NCBI GenBank assembly: GCA_937885165.1
Contig: CAKZZJ010000165.1
Location: 1 to 9,702 of the forward strand
Length of the DNA: 9,702 nucleotides
Direction: 5' to 3'
Source: an uncultured Caryophanales bacterium
GTDB taxonomy: Bacteria; Bacillota_I; Bacilli_A; Acholeplasmatales; Anaeroplasmataceae
Shown here: positions 1 through 7,728 of the stretch, one piece after another
Numbering within the stretch: position 1 is the stretch's first letter
Layout: each line of letters begins with the position of its first letter
Notes under the pieces: model-generated
Databases searched by the model: none
Told to the model about the DNA's origin: nothing
The model's input: the letters and a program-made list of their open reading frames with translations, nothing else
Position numbers and translations under genes: made by a program

Positions 1-1105
1 TATGGACGATAATTGTATCACCTATACTGATATTTTTTTCTTTTATGTAATCTTCATTATGAAGTGTAGCACGTGATATTAATGATCCTTGTACAAATAC
101 AGGCTTGAAATTGGCAACAGGTGTGATAACACCACTTCTTCCTACCTGAAATTTAATATCATCAAGCGTAGTTTTTACTTCTTCAGGTGGAAATTTATAA
201 GCAATAGCCCACTTTGGATATTTTACAGTTTCACCTATAATATTATGTAAATTTATTTCATTTACTTTTATTACAATACCATCGATATCATATTCTAAAG
301 AATCTCTTTTTTCACCCATTTCTTTTATATATTCGATAACTTCATCGATATTTTTACATAAGCGATATAGTGGATTTACTTTAAAGCCTAATTTTTTCAT
401 TTTAATTAAGGCTTCTTCCTGAGTTTTTATGTCATTATCCATATAATAATAGATGAATGTAGATAAATTCCTTTTAGCGGCAATCTTACTATCAAGTTGT
501 CTAACTGATCCTGCAGCGGCATTACGTGGATTAGCAAAAAGATCTTCTTCATTTTCTTCTCTTTCCATATTAAGTGCAAGAAAACTTGATTTAGGCATAT
601 ATATTTCGCCTCTTACTTCAAGGTTATATTTATCATCAAGTTTTAAAGGAACAGATTTAATTGTTTTTACATTATGAGTTATATCCTCGCCAATTATACC
701 ATTACCTCTTGTCGCACCTAAATTAAGTATGCCATCAACATACTTTAAAGATACAGATAAACCATCAATTTTAAGTTCAGCAATATATGTAGCATTAGGT
801 GCTACATCCTTAATTTTCTTATCAAATTCAATTAGTTCATCAAAACTAAATGCATCTGATAAGGATGCCATTTTAGAATCATGGGTAACCTTCTTAAATT
901 TAGATAAAACTTCACCACCTATTCTGTTAGTTGGTGAATCAAAAGTTTTATATTCAGGATGTTTATCTTCTAAGTCTATTAATTCATTCATAAGCCTATC
1001 ATATTCATAATCTTCCATATAAGGCTTATCATCGACATAATAGGCTTTGCTGGCTTTATTGATAATTTCTTTTAACTCATTTATTCTTAATAATATATTA
1101 TCCAT
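1..1105 (-). CDS. ligA: NAD-dependent DNA ligase LigA, N-terminal 368 residues (partial, runs off the left edge)
   Basis: Seals nicks in duplex DNA during replication and repair, using NAD+ as adenylate donor. Reading from the ATG at 1105, 368 codons are open to the window edge; family members have roughly 650-700 residues, so the zinc-finger, HhH and BRCT parts lie outside. Domain Ia shows YYVDD (22-26) and EYDRL (34-38) for NMN binding. The adenylation domain shows the nucleophile Lys112 in ELKIDG, TRGNG (132-136), EVRGE (163-167), NPRNAAAGS (192-200), DGIVIK (275-280) and AYKFPP (302-307). The spacing matches E. coli K115, R136, K290 and K314. The OB fold begins near residue 310. Asn135 stands where the family usually has Asp (TRGDG). 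The start is supported by AGAGGT at 1111-1116, 5 nt upstream. The gene has its own candidate promoter, after a terminator that ends the preceding operon. Identification is secure. Confidence 0.97.
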   Translation of the reverse strand, partial: MDNILLRINELKEIINKASKAYYVDDKPYMEDYEYDRLMNELIDLEDKHPEYKTFDSPTNRIGGEVLSKFKKVTHDSKMASLSDAFSFDELIEFDKKIKDVAPNATYIAELKIDGLSVSLKYVDGILNLGATRGNGIIGEDITHNVKTIKSVPLKLDDKYNLEVRGEIYMPKSSFLALNMEREENEEDLFANPRNAAAGSVRQLDSKIAAKRNLSTFIYYYMDNDIKTQEEALIKMKKLGFKVNPLYRLCKNIDEVIEYIKEMGEKRDSLEYDIDGIVIKVNEINLHNIIGETVKYPKWAIAYKFPPEEVKTTLDDIKFQVGRSGVITPVANFKPVFVQGSLISRATLHNEDYIKEKNISIGDTIIVH

Positions 1106-1130
1106 ATAATACCTCTAAAATATCTTTATT

Positions 1131-1158
1131 ATTTTACCATATTTATAAAATATGTAAA
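1131..1158 (-). promoter_or_regulatory. Candidate sigma-A promoter of ligA
   Basis: On the minus strand a -35-like TTTACA (plus 1153-1158) is followed after 16 bp by TAAAAT (plus 1131-1136). TGG directly precedes it, giving an extended -10 (TGn). It lies between the upstream operon's terminator and the ligA SD, where a promoter would be needed. The region is very AT-rich, so chance matches are easy; position and the TGn element are the main support. Confidence 0.5.
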
Positions 1159-1203
1159 ATAAGAAAATAAGAAAATGCTATGGTTTAAATACCCAAAATT
1201 CAT

Positions 1204-1250
1204 AAAAAATAGATGTGAAATTAGAAAACACAACTAAGTTTCACATCTAT
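1204..1250 (-). terminator. Factor-independent terminator closing the jet/sepF/DUF1538/PII gene run
   Basis: Perfect 12-bp inverted repeat: ATAGATGTGAAA at 1209-1220 and TTTCACATCTAT at 1239-1250. TTAG (1221-1224) and CTAA (1234-1237) can extend it past a one-base bulge. On the minus strand the hairpin begins 4 nt after the TAA of the 116-residue PII-like gene and is followed by a T5 run (plus 1204-1208). The stem is AT-rich, so it may be of moderate strength. Its placement right after a stop codon and before the ligA promoter fits a terminator. Confidence 0.8.
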
Positions 1251-1254
1251 AATT

Positions 1255-1605
1255 TTATTCAGCATCATCTTCTAGTTTTTCAACTAATTCTTTTACATTA
1301 GAACCAAGGCCAACAACATCATCTACAGGAACACTGAATGCTATACCTTGTCCTGGTGTATTTAAGCCACATTTAGTGTAAATCGCATGTAAAATATCTT
1401 CCTTGATATCTATTTTTGAAAGTATAAGTACGATTTCTTTTTCCTGTGTTATTGCTATTTTGAATTTCTTTTCTGCTTCTTCTTTAGCTGTACCTCTAGC
1501 ATTTATTAATGTACCGCCTCTTGCACCACATGATCTTGCGGCATCCATTACATCATCAGAAAATCCCTGATTTACTATACATAATATTAATTCATATTCG
1601 TTCAT
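1255..1605 (-). CDS. PII-like signalling protein (116 aa), second of two in the DUF1538 module
   Basis: Small soluble PII-fold protein, probably trimeric as in the family, expected to sense a nucleotide or metabolite and control a partner, most plausibly the adjacent DUF1538 membrane protein. It shows a beta-alpha-beta start (residues 3-25), then GARGGT (27-32), a stretch that aligns with the PII strand before the T-loop. A short charged segment (about 37-50) stands in for a full T-loop, with no equivalent of the uridylylated Tyr51. The C-terminal signature TPGQGIAFSVPVDDVVGL (83-100) corresponds to the canonical GDGKIFVLPVEE region. The ATG overlaps the previous gene's TGA by 4 nt (ATGA), which suggests translational coupling. 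AGAGGT at 1612-1617 is an SD 6 nt away. Last gene before the terminator. Not a classical GlnB/GlnK; the ligand cannot be read from sequence. Confidence 0.85.
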   Translation of the reverse strand: MNEYELILCIVNQGFSDDVMDAARSCGARGGTLINARGTAKEEAEKKFKIAITQEKEIVLILSKIDIKEDILHAIYTKCGLNTPGQGIAFSVPVDDVVGLGSNVKELVEKLEDDAE

Positions 1606-2021
1606 TGTTCTACCTCTATATTAGCTAAAAATTGATAAATAAATACTCCTATTAATGATTTTATTGGAATAGTAAAGGCAACCCCTTTACCATTTTTTGT
1701 TTTAAAATATTTATCTTCATAATCAATTAATATTTGTTTTATTGTATCTTTTCTGACAACACTTACTATGATTGCTTTTTCAGGTGATAAACCTAAATTT
1801 GATATAACATCAAGTGGTGCAGTGCCTTTTGCGTAAATTACAGTCTGCATATTGACATTATATCCTTCAAGCAGTGATAAATAAAAATCAGTTTTCTTTC
1901 TATCGATGATTGTAACTAAAATTTCAAGTTTAATCGGAGCTTCTAGATTATTTTGATTTTTACTTACTACTTTGTTTTTTAAATTCTTAATTTCAGATAA
2001 AGGTGTATTTGCTTTACTCAT
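1602..2021 (-). CDS. Divergent PII-like protein (139 aa), first of two in the DUF1538 module
   Basis: Likely a second PII-fold regulator, more diverged than its neighbour. Residues 1-30 are a polar, lysine/asparagine-rich extension not expected in PII. The PII-like fold runs from about 31 (KLEILVTIID) to the end, with AKGTAP (64-69) in the position of the neighbour's ARGTA. The hallmark C-terminal segment GKGVAFTIPIKSLIG (111-125) mirrors GQGIAFSVPVDDVVG of the 116-aa protein. The two shared motifs indicate an ancient duplication, with possible hetero-oligomers. SD AGGTGA at 2026-2031 overlaps the TAG stop of the DUF1538 gene (8-nt gap), and the 3' end overlaps the next ATG. Assignment rests on these motifs and gene context, so it is less certain than for the partner. 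Confidence 0.7.
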   Translation of the reverse strand: MSKANTPLSEIKNLKNKVVSKNQNNLEAPIKLEILVTIIDRKKTDFYLSLLEGYNVNMQTVIYAKGTAPLDVISNLGLSPEKAIIVSVVRKDTIKQILIDYEDKYFKTKNGKGVAFTIPIKSLIGVFIYQFLANIEVEQ

Positions 2022-2029
2022 ATTTTCAC

Positions 2030-3568
2030 CTACATAAAATTAATAATTTGTTCATCATCACTTGATAAGATTCTCTTTAATCTACTTCTTTCTTTAAGCT
2101 TCATTGTTACAACTGACTTAAAGCCTAAAAGCTGAATTGTGATTAGGGGTGTCATTGCAACCATCGCAACTATACCGAAAGCAACCTGCAAAACAGTACC
2201 GCCTAAAGAAACTGTTGCACCGATAGCCATTGGTAAGATGAAACTTGATGTAAGAGGACCTGAAGCAACACCACCGGCATCAAATGCTATTGATGTATAA
2301 ATCTTTGGTACAAAGAATGATAATCCTAAAGAAATGATATAACCAGGAATAATATAATAAAGAATTGAAAAATCAAATACAATTCTTATCATTGATAAAC
2401 CAATTGATATACCAACACCAAGTGATAATGCAATTAGCATTGTCTTTTTAGAAATACCACCGGTAGTAATTTCTTCTACCTGTTTTGTTAGTACATGAAC
2501 AGCTGGTTCTGCAAATACTACCAAAAAGCCAATTACAAAGCCAAATATAATTAATGCTACATTTGAAAACTCTGCAATCTTAGATCCAATTTGGTATCCT
2601 ACAGGTAAAAATCCAACTTCAGCTGCAGTTAAGAATATTACTAAACCTGTATAGGCAAAAATTATACCGATAAATATCTGAATAAGTTTTTTATTAGGTA
2701 ATTTAATGAAAATTAAATCGATGATTAAGAATATTGCAACAATTAAGCCTACTGCTATTCCAACATTCTTTAAATTATCTAATAGTTTGGTGCCAATTTC
2801 AACACCTATATTGCCATTTATTTCATAATTTATATGATTTAATGCTTCAGATGTTTCAGCTAAATTATTAGGATTTAGGTTAATTCCAACAATTAAAACC
2901 ACCAAAATTGGTCCGATTGATGAAAGTGCAATTAAACCAAATGAATTTTCTTTCGCATCTCTTCCACCAATTGTTGATGCAATACCTAAACCAAGTGCCA
3001 TTATAAATGGTACTGTAATAGGTCCTGTAGTAACACCTCCAGAATCAAATGCGAAAGCTAGGAAGTTTGAATTACCTTTATATGTAACTATGGCCGTAAG
3101 TGAGAAAACAACCAAATAAGAGAACATAAGAAGTAAATTCAAATTCACTTTAAAAATAATTTTAAGTATTGCAAGGACCAAAAATATTCCTACTCCTGTA
3201 CCCACAACTATAATCAGTACTTTATCAGATATTATGTTTTTTATCTGACCAGCAAGAACTGTTAAATCTGGCTCAGCTATAGTGATAGATAGCCCCATTA
3301 AAAATATAACTAATATGATAATCCATATTTTTTTTGATTTAGCAAGTGATGAACCAATTTGTTCACCCATAGGGCTCATAGCAACATCAGCACCAATACT
3401 GAATAATGTGATGCCAAGGATTAACAAAACTGCTGATACTCCAAAAGTAATTTGTGTCTTATAATCTAATTTAGCAAGAGGAGTAAATGAAATGATAAGT
3501 ACAAGCAAAGTTATAGGTAGAACCGACATAAGCGATTCTTTTAATTTTGCAAAAAATAAAGTTTTCAT
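2030..3568 (-). CDS. DUF1538 family polytopic membrane protein (putative transporter), tandem-duplicated
   Basis: Integral inner-membrane protein of 512 residues with roughly a dozen hydrophobic segments. It contains two copies of the DUF1538 unit. Copy 1 (about 10-230) has SIGADVAMSPMGEQIGSSL (57-75), AEPDLTVL (98-105) and FDSGGVTTGPIT (174-185). Copy 2 (about 270-490) has the matching AAEVGFLPVGYQIGSKI (315-331), AEPAVHVL (353-360) and FDAGGVASGPLT (429-440). Paired re-entrant-looking motifs with Asp/Gly/Pro inside apolar stretches are typical of inverted- or tandem-repeat transporters. The family has no established substrate that I can name. The C-terminal tail (488-512) is basic and then acidic, and is probably cytoplasmic. 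SD AGGAG (3580-3584) is 11 nt from the ATG. The two PII-like genes directly downstream are likely its regulators. The family call is strong; transport function is inference. Confidence 0.88.
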   Translation of the reverse strand: MKTLFFAKLKESLMSVLPITLLVLIISFTPLAKLDYKTQITFGVSAVLLILGITLFSIGADVAMSPMGEQIGSSLAKSKKIWIIILVIFLMGLSITIAEPDLTVLAGQIKNIISDKVLIIVVGTGVGIFLVLAILKIIFKVNLNLLLMFSYLVVFSLTAIVTYKGNSNFLAFAFDSGGVTTGPITVPFIMALGLGIASTIGGRDAKENSFGLIALSSIGPILVVLIVGINLNPNNLAETSEALNHINYEINGNIGVEIGTKLLDNLKNVGIAVGLIVAIFLIIDLIFIKLPNKKLIQIFIGIIFAYTGLVIFLTAAEVGFLPVGYQIGSKIAEFSNVALIIFGFVIGFLVVFAEPAVHVLTKQVEEITTGGISKKTMLIALSLGVGISIGLSMIRIVFDFSILYYIIPGYIISLGLSFFVPKIYTSIAFDAGGVASGPLTSSFILPMAIGATVSLGGTVLQVAFGIVAMVAMTPLITIQLLGFKSVVTMKLKERSRLKRILSSDDEQIINFM

Positions 3569-3597
3569 ATTAAATATTACTCCTACAATATCAAAAA

Positions 3598-3909
3598 TTA
3601 TTTAACGCTATTTAAAAATTCTTTCAAAGAACCATCTAAAAAATCTTCTTTTTTGGCAAAAAGATAGATATTGTTTTTAATAAATACTATCTTTCCGTCA
3701 AAAGCTACTGTAGCACCACTTAAAAATGCTAAAAATTTATTAGTAGAAATCTCATTTATTTGTTCAAAATTTACAACAAGCGGACTTCCTTCTTTTAATT
3801 TAATTACTAAATCCTTAGCAAAATTATCATCATCTTTCATTTCTTCAAATGAAATACGATCTTTTGCCAAAACCAATTCGTCTTCAACTTTTTTCTTTTT
3901 TCCAAACAT
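3598..3909 (-). CDS. sepF: SepF-like cell division protein (103 aa, short form)
   Basis: SepF is a cytoplasmic partner of FtsZ in Gram-positive bacteria; it polymerises and anchors FtsZ to the membrane. The conserved core is recognisable from about 33 to 90: LVIKLKEGSPLVVNF (34-48), then NKFLAFLSGATVAFDGKI (57-74), which matches the family pattern of a 'DFLSG..YAL.G.I' core, and a closing strand with IYLFAKKED (81-89). The N-terminal part is short (MFGKKKK, then an acidic stretch) and lacks the long amphipathic membrane-targeting helix and linker of the ~150-residue B. subtilis SepF. The SD AGAGG (3918-3922) lies inside the end of jetC, 8 nt from the ATG, and only 2 bp separate the genes, so coupling to jetC is likely. 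It sits outside the usual ylm/ftsZ neighbourhood, so it could be a second, specialised SepF or a SepF-fold partner of the condensin. Confidence 0.72.
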   Translation of the reverse strand: MFGKKKKVEDELVLAKDRISFEEMKDDDNFAKDLVIKLKEGSPLVVNFEQINEISTNKFLAFLSGATVAFDGKIVFIKNNIYLFAKKEDFLDGSLKEFLNSVK

Positions 3910-3911
3910 AA

Positions 3912-6900
3912 TTATTTCCTCTTGATATTGACAATTTGAGCTTTCATTCCCTGTTTTACAGTAATTAAAGTAGTACTTACATGTTCTTGTAATGAATCTA
4001 CTTTATCTGGTGGACAGGCGATAATTATCTGAAGTGGCATTGATGTGATGAAATCCATCATCGCGTGAATCCTATTACCATCCATCTTATCAAATACCTC
4101 ATCAAATAATACTAAACCTATAGGGTCACCAGCAAGTGTATTACCTTTTTGATATACACGAACAAATGATGCGATTATTGCAACATAAAATGGTACTTGG
4201 GTCTCACCACCTGATGTAACTTTAGATATCTTAGAAAATGTCTTTGTATATCCATCAGCATTAGTGATTCTTATATCATAATCCATATAGGTTCTGTAAT
4301 CAGTAAATTTAGATAATGCTCCATTGCTATTTAATTCATCTTGTGATAATGATTCAAATAATTCAGTTATCTGTTCATTATATTTATTTTGGAATTCAAA
4401 AGTGAATAACCCTTGGTTTATATCAGCTAAATCTGATGTAACCATTTCATAGAATTTAGCATATTCAGAACTTCTTGGGAAAATAAATTCATATTTATCA
4501 CCGCCGAATTGAATGGTTGACAAGGTTTCGTTAACCTTTTCAATCTCTTTTTCTGCAGCTAAAATGTTATATCTCAATTTAGCGATGAAGTCTTCTTTAA
4601 ATACTACTTCAGCTTCTTCTCTTGCTTGTCTTACTTTCTTTTCATATGAAACTAATTCACTCTTTTCAAGTTTAATTAATTCTTTAGAGAACAAAGACAT
4701 TTCAGATAAGCCAATTGATAATGTTGAATTATATTTATTGATATATGCATATTGTTTTTGAGTAAGACTATCAACAAGACTCTGGAATACATTTTCTTCT
4801 TCTTTAAATCTTGCAACATAGGCATCAAATGCACTCTTAGACTGACCTTCAATCGCATTTGCATATTCATTTTTAGCTCTTTCAACGATTAGTGGGTTAT
4901 CTTTAGCTAAAGATCTTAATTCTTTATTTAAGCCCTCAAGTAAAATATTATAATCATCGATATTATGATATACAGATTTGATATTGGCATCAATTGAGCC
5001 TATTTCCATAGATAATGACATTCTCTTGTTGTCGTTTGCCTTAACTGTATCCATAATCTTCTGATAGTCATCTTCAAGTTCATTTGGAGTTGCTTCTTTA
5101 GTTCTTTTAGAATGTTCAATTAAATCAGCAAGAGTTCCTTTTTGTTTTTCTAATTCTAAAGCATTATCAAGATCAGATAATATTGGTCTTATATCGATTT
5201 GATCTAATAATTCTACTTCCTTCTGTAAAGCTTCTAATTTTGAATTTAAGGCTACATAATCCTTTTTTGCAGCTTCAGCTTTCTTGCTCCATTCTTCCAT
5301 AGCCTTAGCTACAGCATTCTTACCCATGAATGGTTTATCTACATTTGGATTTAAGTTAGTTACAGTAAATCCACGGTAGATTAATCCATCTTTAGTAATT
5401 GAATTTGGATATTTTTCAAGTTCTAATGCATTGTTTACCATAATTACATTACCACAGGTGTAATTTATATAGCATCTTGCATCTTCGTTTTCTGATTCAA
5501 TTATTGAAGCAAGGGAATTTTCATCATATTTTGTATATCTTGATATCTGTTTAGTATTTACTAAACCTATACCATAGATACGATATTTATCTTTAATTCT
5601 TGAATAAATTTGTAATGCTTGATCAAAATATCTTGGTTCTACAATCATATTAAATCTTCTATTACCTAAGAATATTTCGATTGTATCTTGCCATGATGGG
5701 TCTAATACTTCACATAATTCAGCAAAAATATGAACATTTATATCATAGTTATAAATTCTTTTTAAGCCTTCTTCAATTTCATTTCTTAAAGCTACTAATT
5801 CTGGTCGATAATTTAATTTATTCTGACCGAAATTTCTGACTGTTACAGATATTTGGTTAATTTGTTCGATTAATTTTGCCATCTCTGACTGTAGCTGACC
5901 AAGATTTTGATTCTTTTTATCTCTTAAGCCTCTTAATCTATTATTGAAATCAGTTAATCTTATTTTAGCATCTTCTACCTGCTGATTATTGATTAAACTT
6001 AAATTGATAGCTGATGCTTCTTGATATAAGCCTTCATTAGATAATCTTCTAAGTTCATTTAAAACATCTTTAAAGCCAGATACTCTTCTTAGATATGAGT
6101 CTTTATTTGCTTCAAGCATTTCGATTTCAGATTTAGTCTTTAATATTTCTCTTTTAATGTATTCATCATTTTTAAATGAATCATTATCAGATAACATATT
6201 ATAGATATCTCTAGCTCTTTCCTGAAGTGCCTGATTTTGTAAATCTATTTCTCTTAATTCACTTTCTCTGATTTTCTTTACTTCTTCATATTTGCTGATT
6301 TTGATTTTAGCATCACTAATATTAGCTTTAACTTTTTCTACATCAAATAATTTCATCAAATATTCAATGTAATCTTTATTTTCTTCAATCTTTATGATTT
6401 CTTGATAGATTACATCAATCTCTTTTAAATCACTTATCTTAGACTGAATAGTTCTTAAAGTCATTTCAAGTTCTTTATAAGCTCTGATGGAATCTTGGAT
6501 TGCACTTACATCTATTTTCTTTTCTTCTAGGATATTTTGATATATAAAATCTTTAACATCAGCAATTGGCTTAAATGCCAAAGCCTTTGGTATAAGACGG
6601 TAGAAATCTTCATTTATTGAACCAAAAGCATTTCTAAAAGCTCTTTTAGCTTCTATTTTTGTTTGATAATATTCAAATGAAGGATTGTGTTTTCTAAATT
6701 CGATTATTGAATATATTTCATTTTCATCTGAAATAAACATCTTGTCATTTATACCATCAGGTGAACGATAAAATATTGATTTAACTGGAGCTAAATCACC
6801 AAAGGCATCAATTACAGCACCTACTGTAAATGATGTATTTAATCTTTCGTCATAAAATTCAAGTGCGATATGACCTGAAACATCACCATTTCTTAAATAT

Positions 6901-7139
6901 TCTTTATCATCAATACCAAGTTTGCATTTTACATAGCTTCTTAAATCTCTTTTACCTTTATCATTGGCAGCAAGGTTAAATGTAGTGTCACCTGCAGTAA
7001 GTACATATGTAATGGCATCAAGAAGTGTTGATTTACCTGTACCATTAGATCCAGTAAGTAGGGTATTGCCGTTAATTTCAACTGTTTCATTATTTAAATA
7101 GTGCCAGTTAATAACTCTGATCTTAGTTAACTTTTTCAT
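3912..7139 (-). CDS. jetC: JetC/MksB-like SMC-family ATPase
   Basis: Large SMC-type ATPase, the motor of a Wadjet/MksBEF condensin complex that extrudes DNA loops. The 1075 residues run as follows: N-terminal ATPase head (1-220) with Walker A GSNGTGKST (30-38, Lys36); coiled coil about 225-460; globular hinge about 465-610; returning coiled coil about 615-900; C-terminal head with signature SGGETQ (976-981), Walker B GLVLFDEVF (1008-1016; Asp1013, catalytic Glu1014) and D-loop DKMD (1017-1020). All key ATPase residues are present, so it should hydrolyse ATP. The start overlaps jetB by 17 nt and is supported by AGGAGG (7146-7151) 6 nt upstream. Order A-B-C with JetA and JetB is that of Wadjet and MksFEB operons. 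No JetD follows; the next gene is SepF-like. Which of the two systems it belongs to cannot be settled from this gene alone. Confidence 0.93.
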   Translation of the reverse strand: MKKLTKIRVINWHYLNNETVEINGNTLLTGSNGTGKSTLLDAITYVLTAGDTTFNLAANDKGKRDLRSYVKCKLGIDDKEYLRNGDVSGHIALEFYDERLNTSFTVGAVIDAFGDLAPVKSIFYRSPDGINDKMFISDENEIYSIIEFRKHNPSFEYYQTKIEAKRAFRNAFGSINEDFYRLIPKALAFKPIADVKDFIYQNILEEKKIDVSAIQDSIRAYKELEMTLRTIQSKISDLKEIDVIYQEIIKIEENKDYIEYLMKLFDVEKVKANISDAKIKISKYEEVKKIRESELREIDLQNQALQERARDIYNMLSDNDSFKNDEYIKREILKTKSEIEMLEANKDSYLRRVSGFKDVLNELRRLSNEGLYQEASAINLSLINNQQVEDAKIRLTDFNNRLRGLRDKKNQNLGQLQSEMAKLIEQINQISVTVRNFGQNKLNYRPELVALRNEIEEGLKRIYNYDINVHIFAELCEVLDPSWQDTIEIFLGNRRFNMIVEPRYFDQALQIYSRIKDKYRIYGIGLVNTKQISRYTKYDENSLASIIESENEDARCYINYTCGNVIMVNNALELEKYPNSITKDGLIYRGFTVTNLNPNVDKPFMGKNAVAKAMEEWSKKAEAAKKDYVALNSKLEALQKEVELLDQIDIRPILSDLDNALELEKQKGTLADLIEHSKRTKEATPNELEDDYQKIMDTVKANDNKRMSLSMEIGSIDANIKSVYHNIDDYNILLEGLNKELRSLAKDNPLIVERAKNEYANAIEGQSKSAFDAYVARFKEEENVFQSLVDSLTQKQYAYINKYNSTLSIGLSEMSLFSKELIKLEKSELVSYEKKVRQAREEAEVVFKEDFIAKLRYNILAAEKEIEKVNETLSTIQFGGDKYEFIFPRSSEYAKFYEMVTSDLADINQGLFTFEFQNKYNEQITELFESLSQDELNSNGALSKFTDYRTYMDYDIRITNADGYTKTFSKISKVTSGGETQVPFYVAIIASFVRVYQKGNTLAGDPIGLVLFDEVFDKMDGNRIHAMMDFITSMPLQIIIACPPDKVDSLQEHVSTTLITVKQGMKAQIVNIKRK

Positions 7140-7719
7140 TTATTTCCTCCTCACTAGACATTTTATTTATAGTATTAAATACTTCATTGATATCTTCTGT
7201 TTTAATCGCATATAAAATTGTAGGAAGTATTATAATCTTAGATTGTGCATTTGCAAGATCACCAGATGCTTCTATAAGATTATATCTTCTAAATATTCTT
7301 AACGCATTTACCAAATCAGTTTTGTTTAATTTTCTTTTAATCTGAAGATAATCATATTTTTCATGAATATCAGATACTGAAGCAACGATATTTTCATTAA
7401 GTGATGTTTCTTTCATCTTTTCATGATATAAAAGTCTTAATATAAGCAGGATAATTGATTCATCTCTTTTAAGTCTTAAGCTACTAGATAAATTCGCACC
7501 AGATAGCATTACACTACCCATCTGGATATCAAGTGTAAGTTCATAACCTAAAATTGAGAAGAATTCATCAAATAAATCCTTGTAACTCATCAAAAAATAA
7601 TATGCTTCTTTATTATCTCTTTTATCTCTTGATAAGAATGTCTGAGACAAAAGTTTATTTGCTGTATCTTTAAACTGTGTTTTTTGACCAACAGTCATAT
7701 TTTCAAGTGCTTCTAACAT
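7123..7719 (-). CDS. jetB: JetB/MksE-like (DUF4194-type) condensin subunit
   Basis: Small helical, winged-helix-containing accessory (KITE-type) subunit that binds the JetA kleisin and DNA in Wadjet/MksBEF complexes. At 198 residues it is of usual size. Family-like features: a helical N-terminus with YYFLMSYKDLFDEFFSILGY (40-59), then DIQMGSVML (64-72), the RLKRDES segment (82-88) leading into the LLILRLLYHEK helix (91-101), and a second winged-helix-like part (about 108-175) with KLNKTDLVNALRIFRRYNLI (130-149). A charged tail follows. SD AGGAGG (7725-7730) overlaps the TAG stop of jetA with a 9-bp intergenic gap, and its 3' end overlaps jetC by 17 nt, so all three subunits are probably translationally coupled. 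The call rests on these motifs plus position between jetA and jetC. Confidence 0.88.
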   Translation of the reverse strand: MLEALENMTVGQKTQFKDTANKLLSQTFLSRDKRDNKEAYYFLMSYKDLFDEFFSILGYELTLDIQMGSVMLSGANLSSSLRLKRDESIILLILRLLYHEKMKETSLNENIVASVSDIHEKYDYLQIKRKLNKTDLVNALRIFRRYNLIEASGDLANAQSKIIILPTILYAIKTEDINEVFNTINKMSSEEEINEKVN

Positions 7720-7728
7720 ATATACCTC

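Noticed and set aside
453..1010. Plus-strand ORFs of 74 and 93 codons
   Set aside because: They lie antisense to ligA, whose minus-strand frame carries all the expected ligase motifs; the predicted peptides are serine/leucine-rich shadows.
3597..3627. Possible promoter before the DUF1538 gene (TTGAAA at 3622-3627, AATAAT at 3597-3602 on the minus strand)
   Set aside because: The 19-bp spacer is longer than optimal and matches are easy in such AT-rich DNA; not strong enough to annotate, though it would separate the condensin and transporter modules.
3598..3909. The gene after jetC as a truncated JetD
   Set aside because: It shows no Toprim or DUF3322/DUF2220 features; the core pattern is SepF-like, and 103 residues is far too short for JetD.
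3671..3925. Plus-strand ORF of 84 codons antisense to the SepF-like gene
   Set aside because: Low-complexity shadow of the minus-strand gene, which has a recognisable core motif and a good SD.
4513..4885. Short ORFs on both strands inside jetC
   Set aside because: They fall in the coiled-coil coding region of a continuous 1075-codon frame and have no family features.
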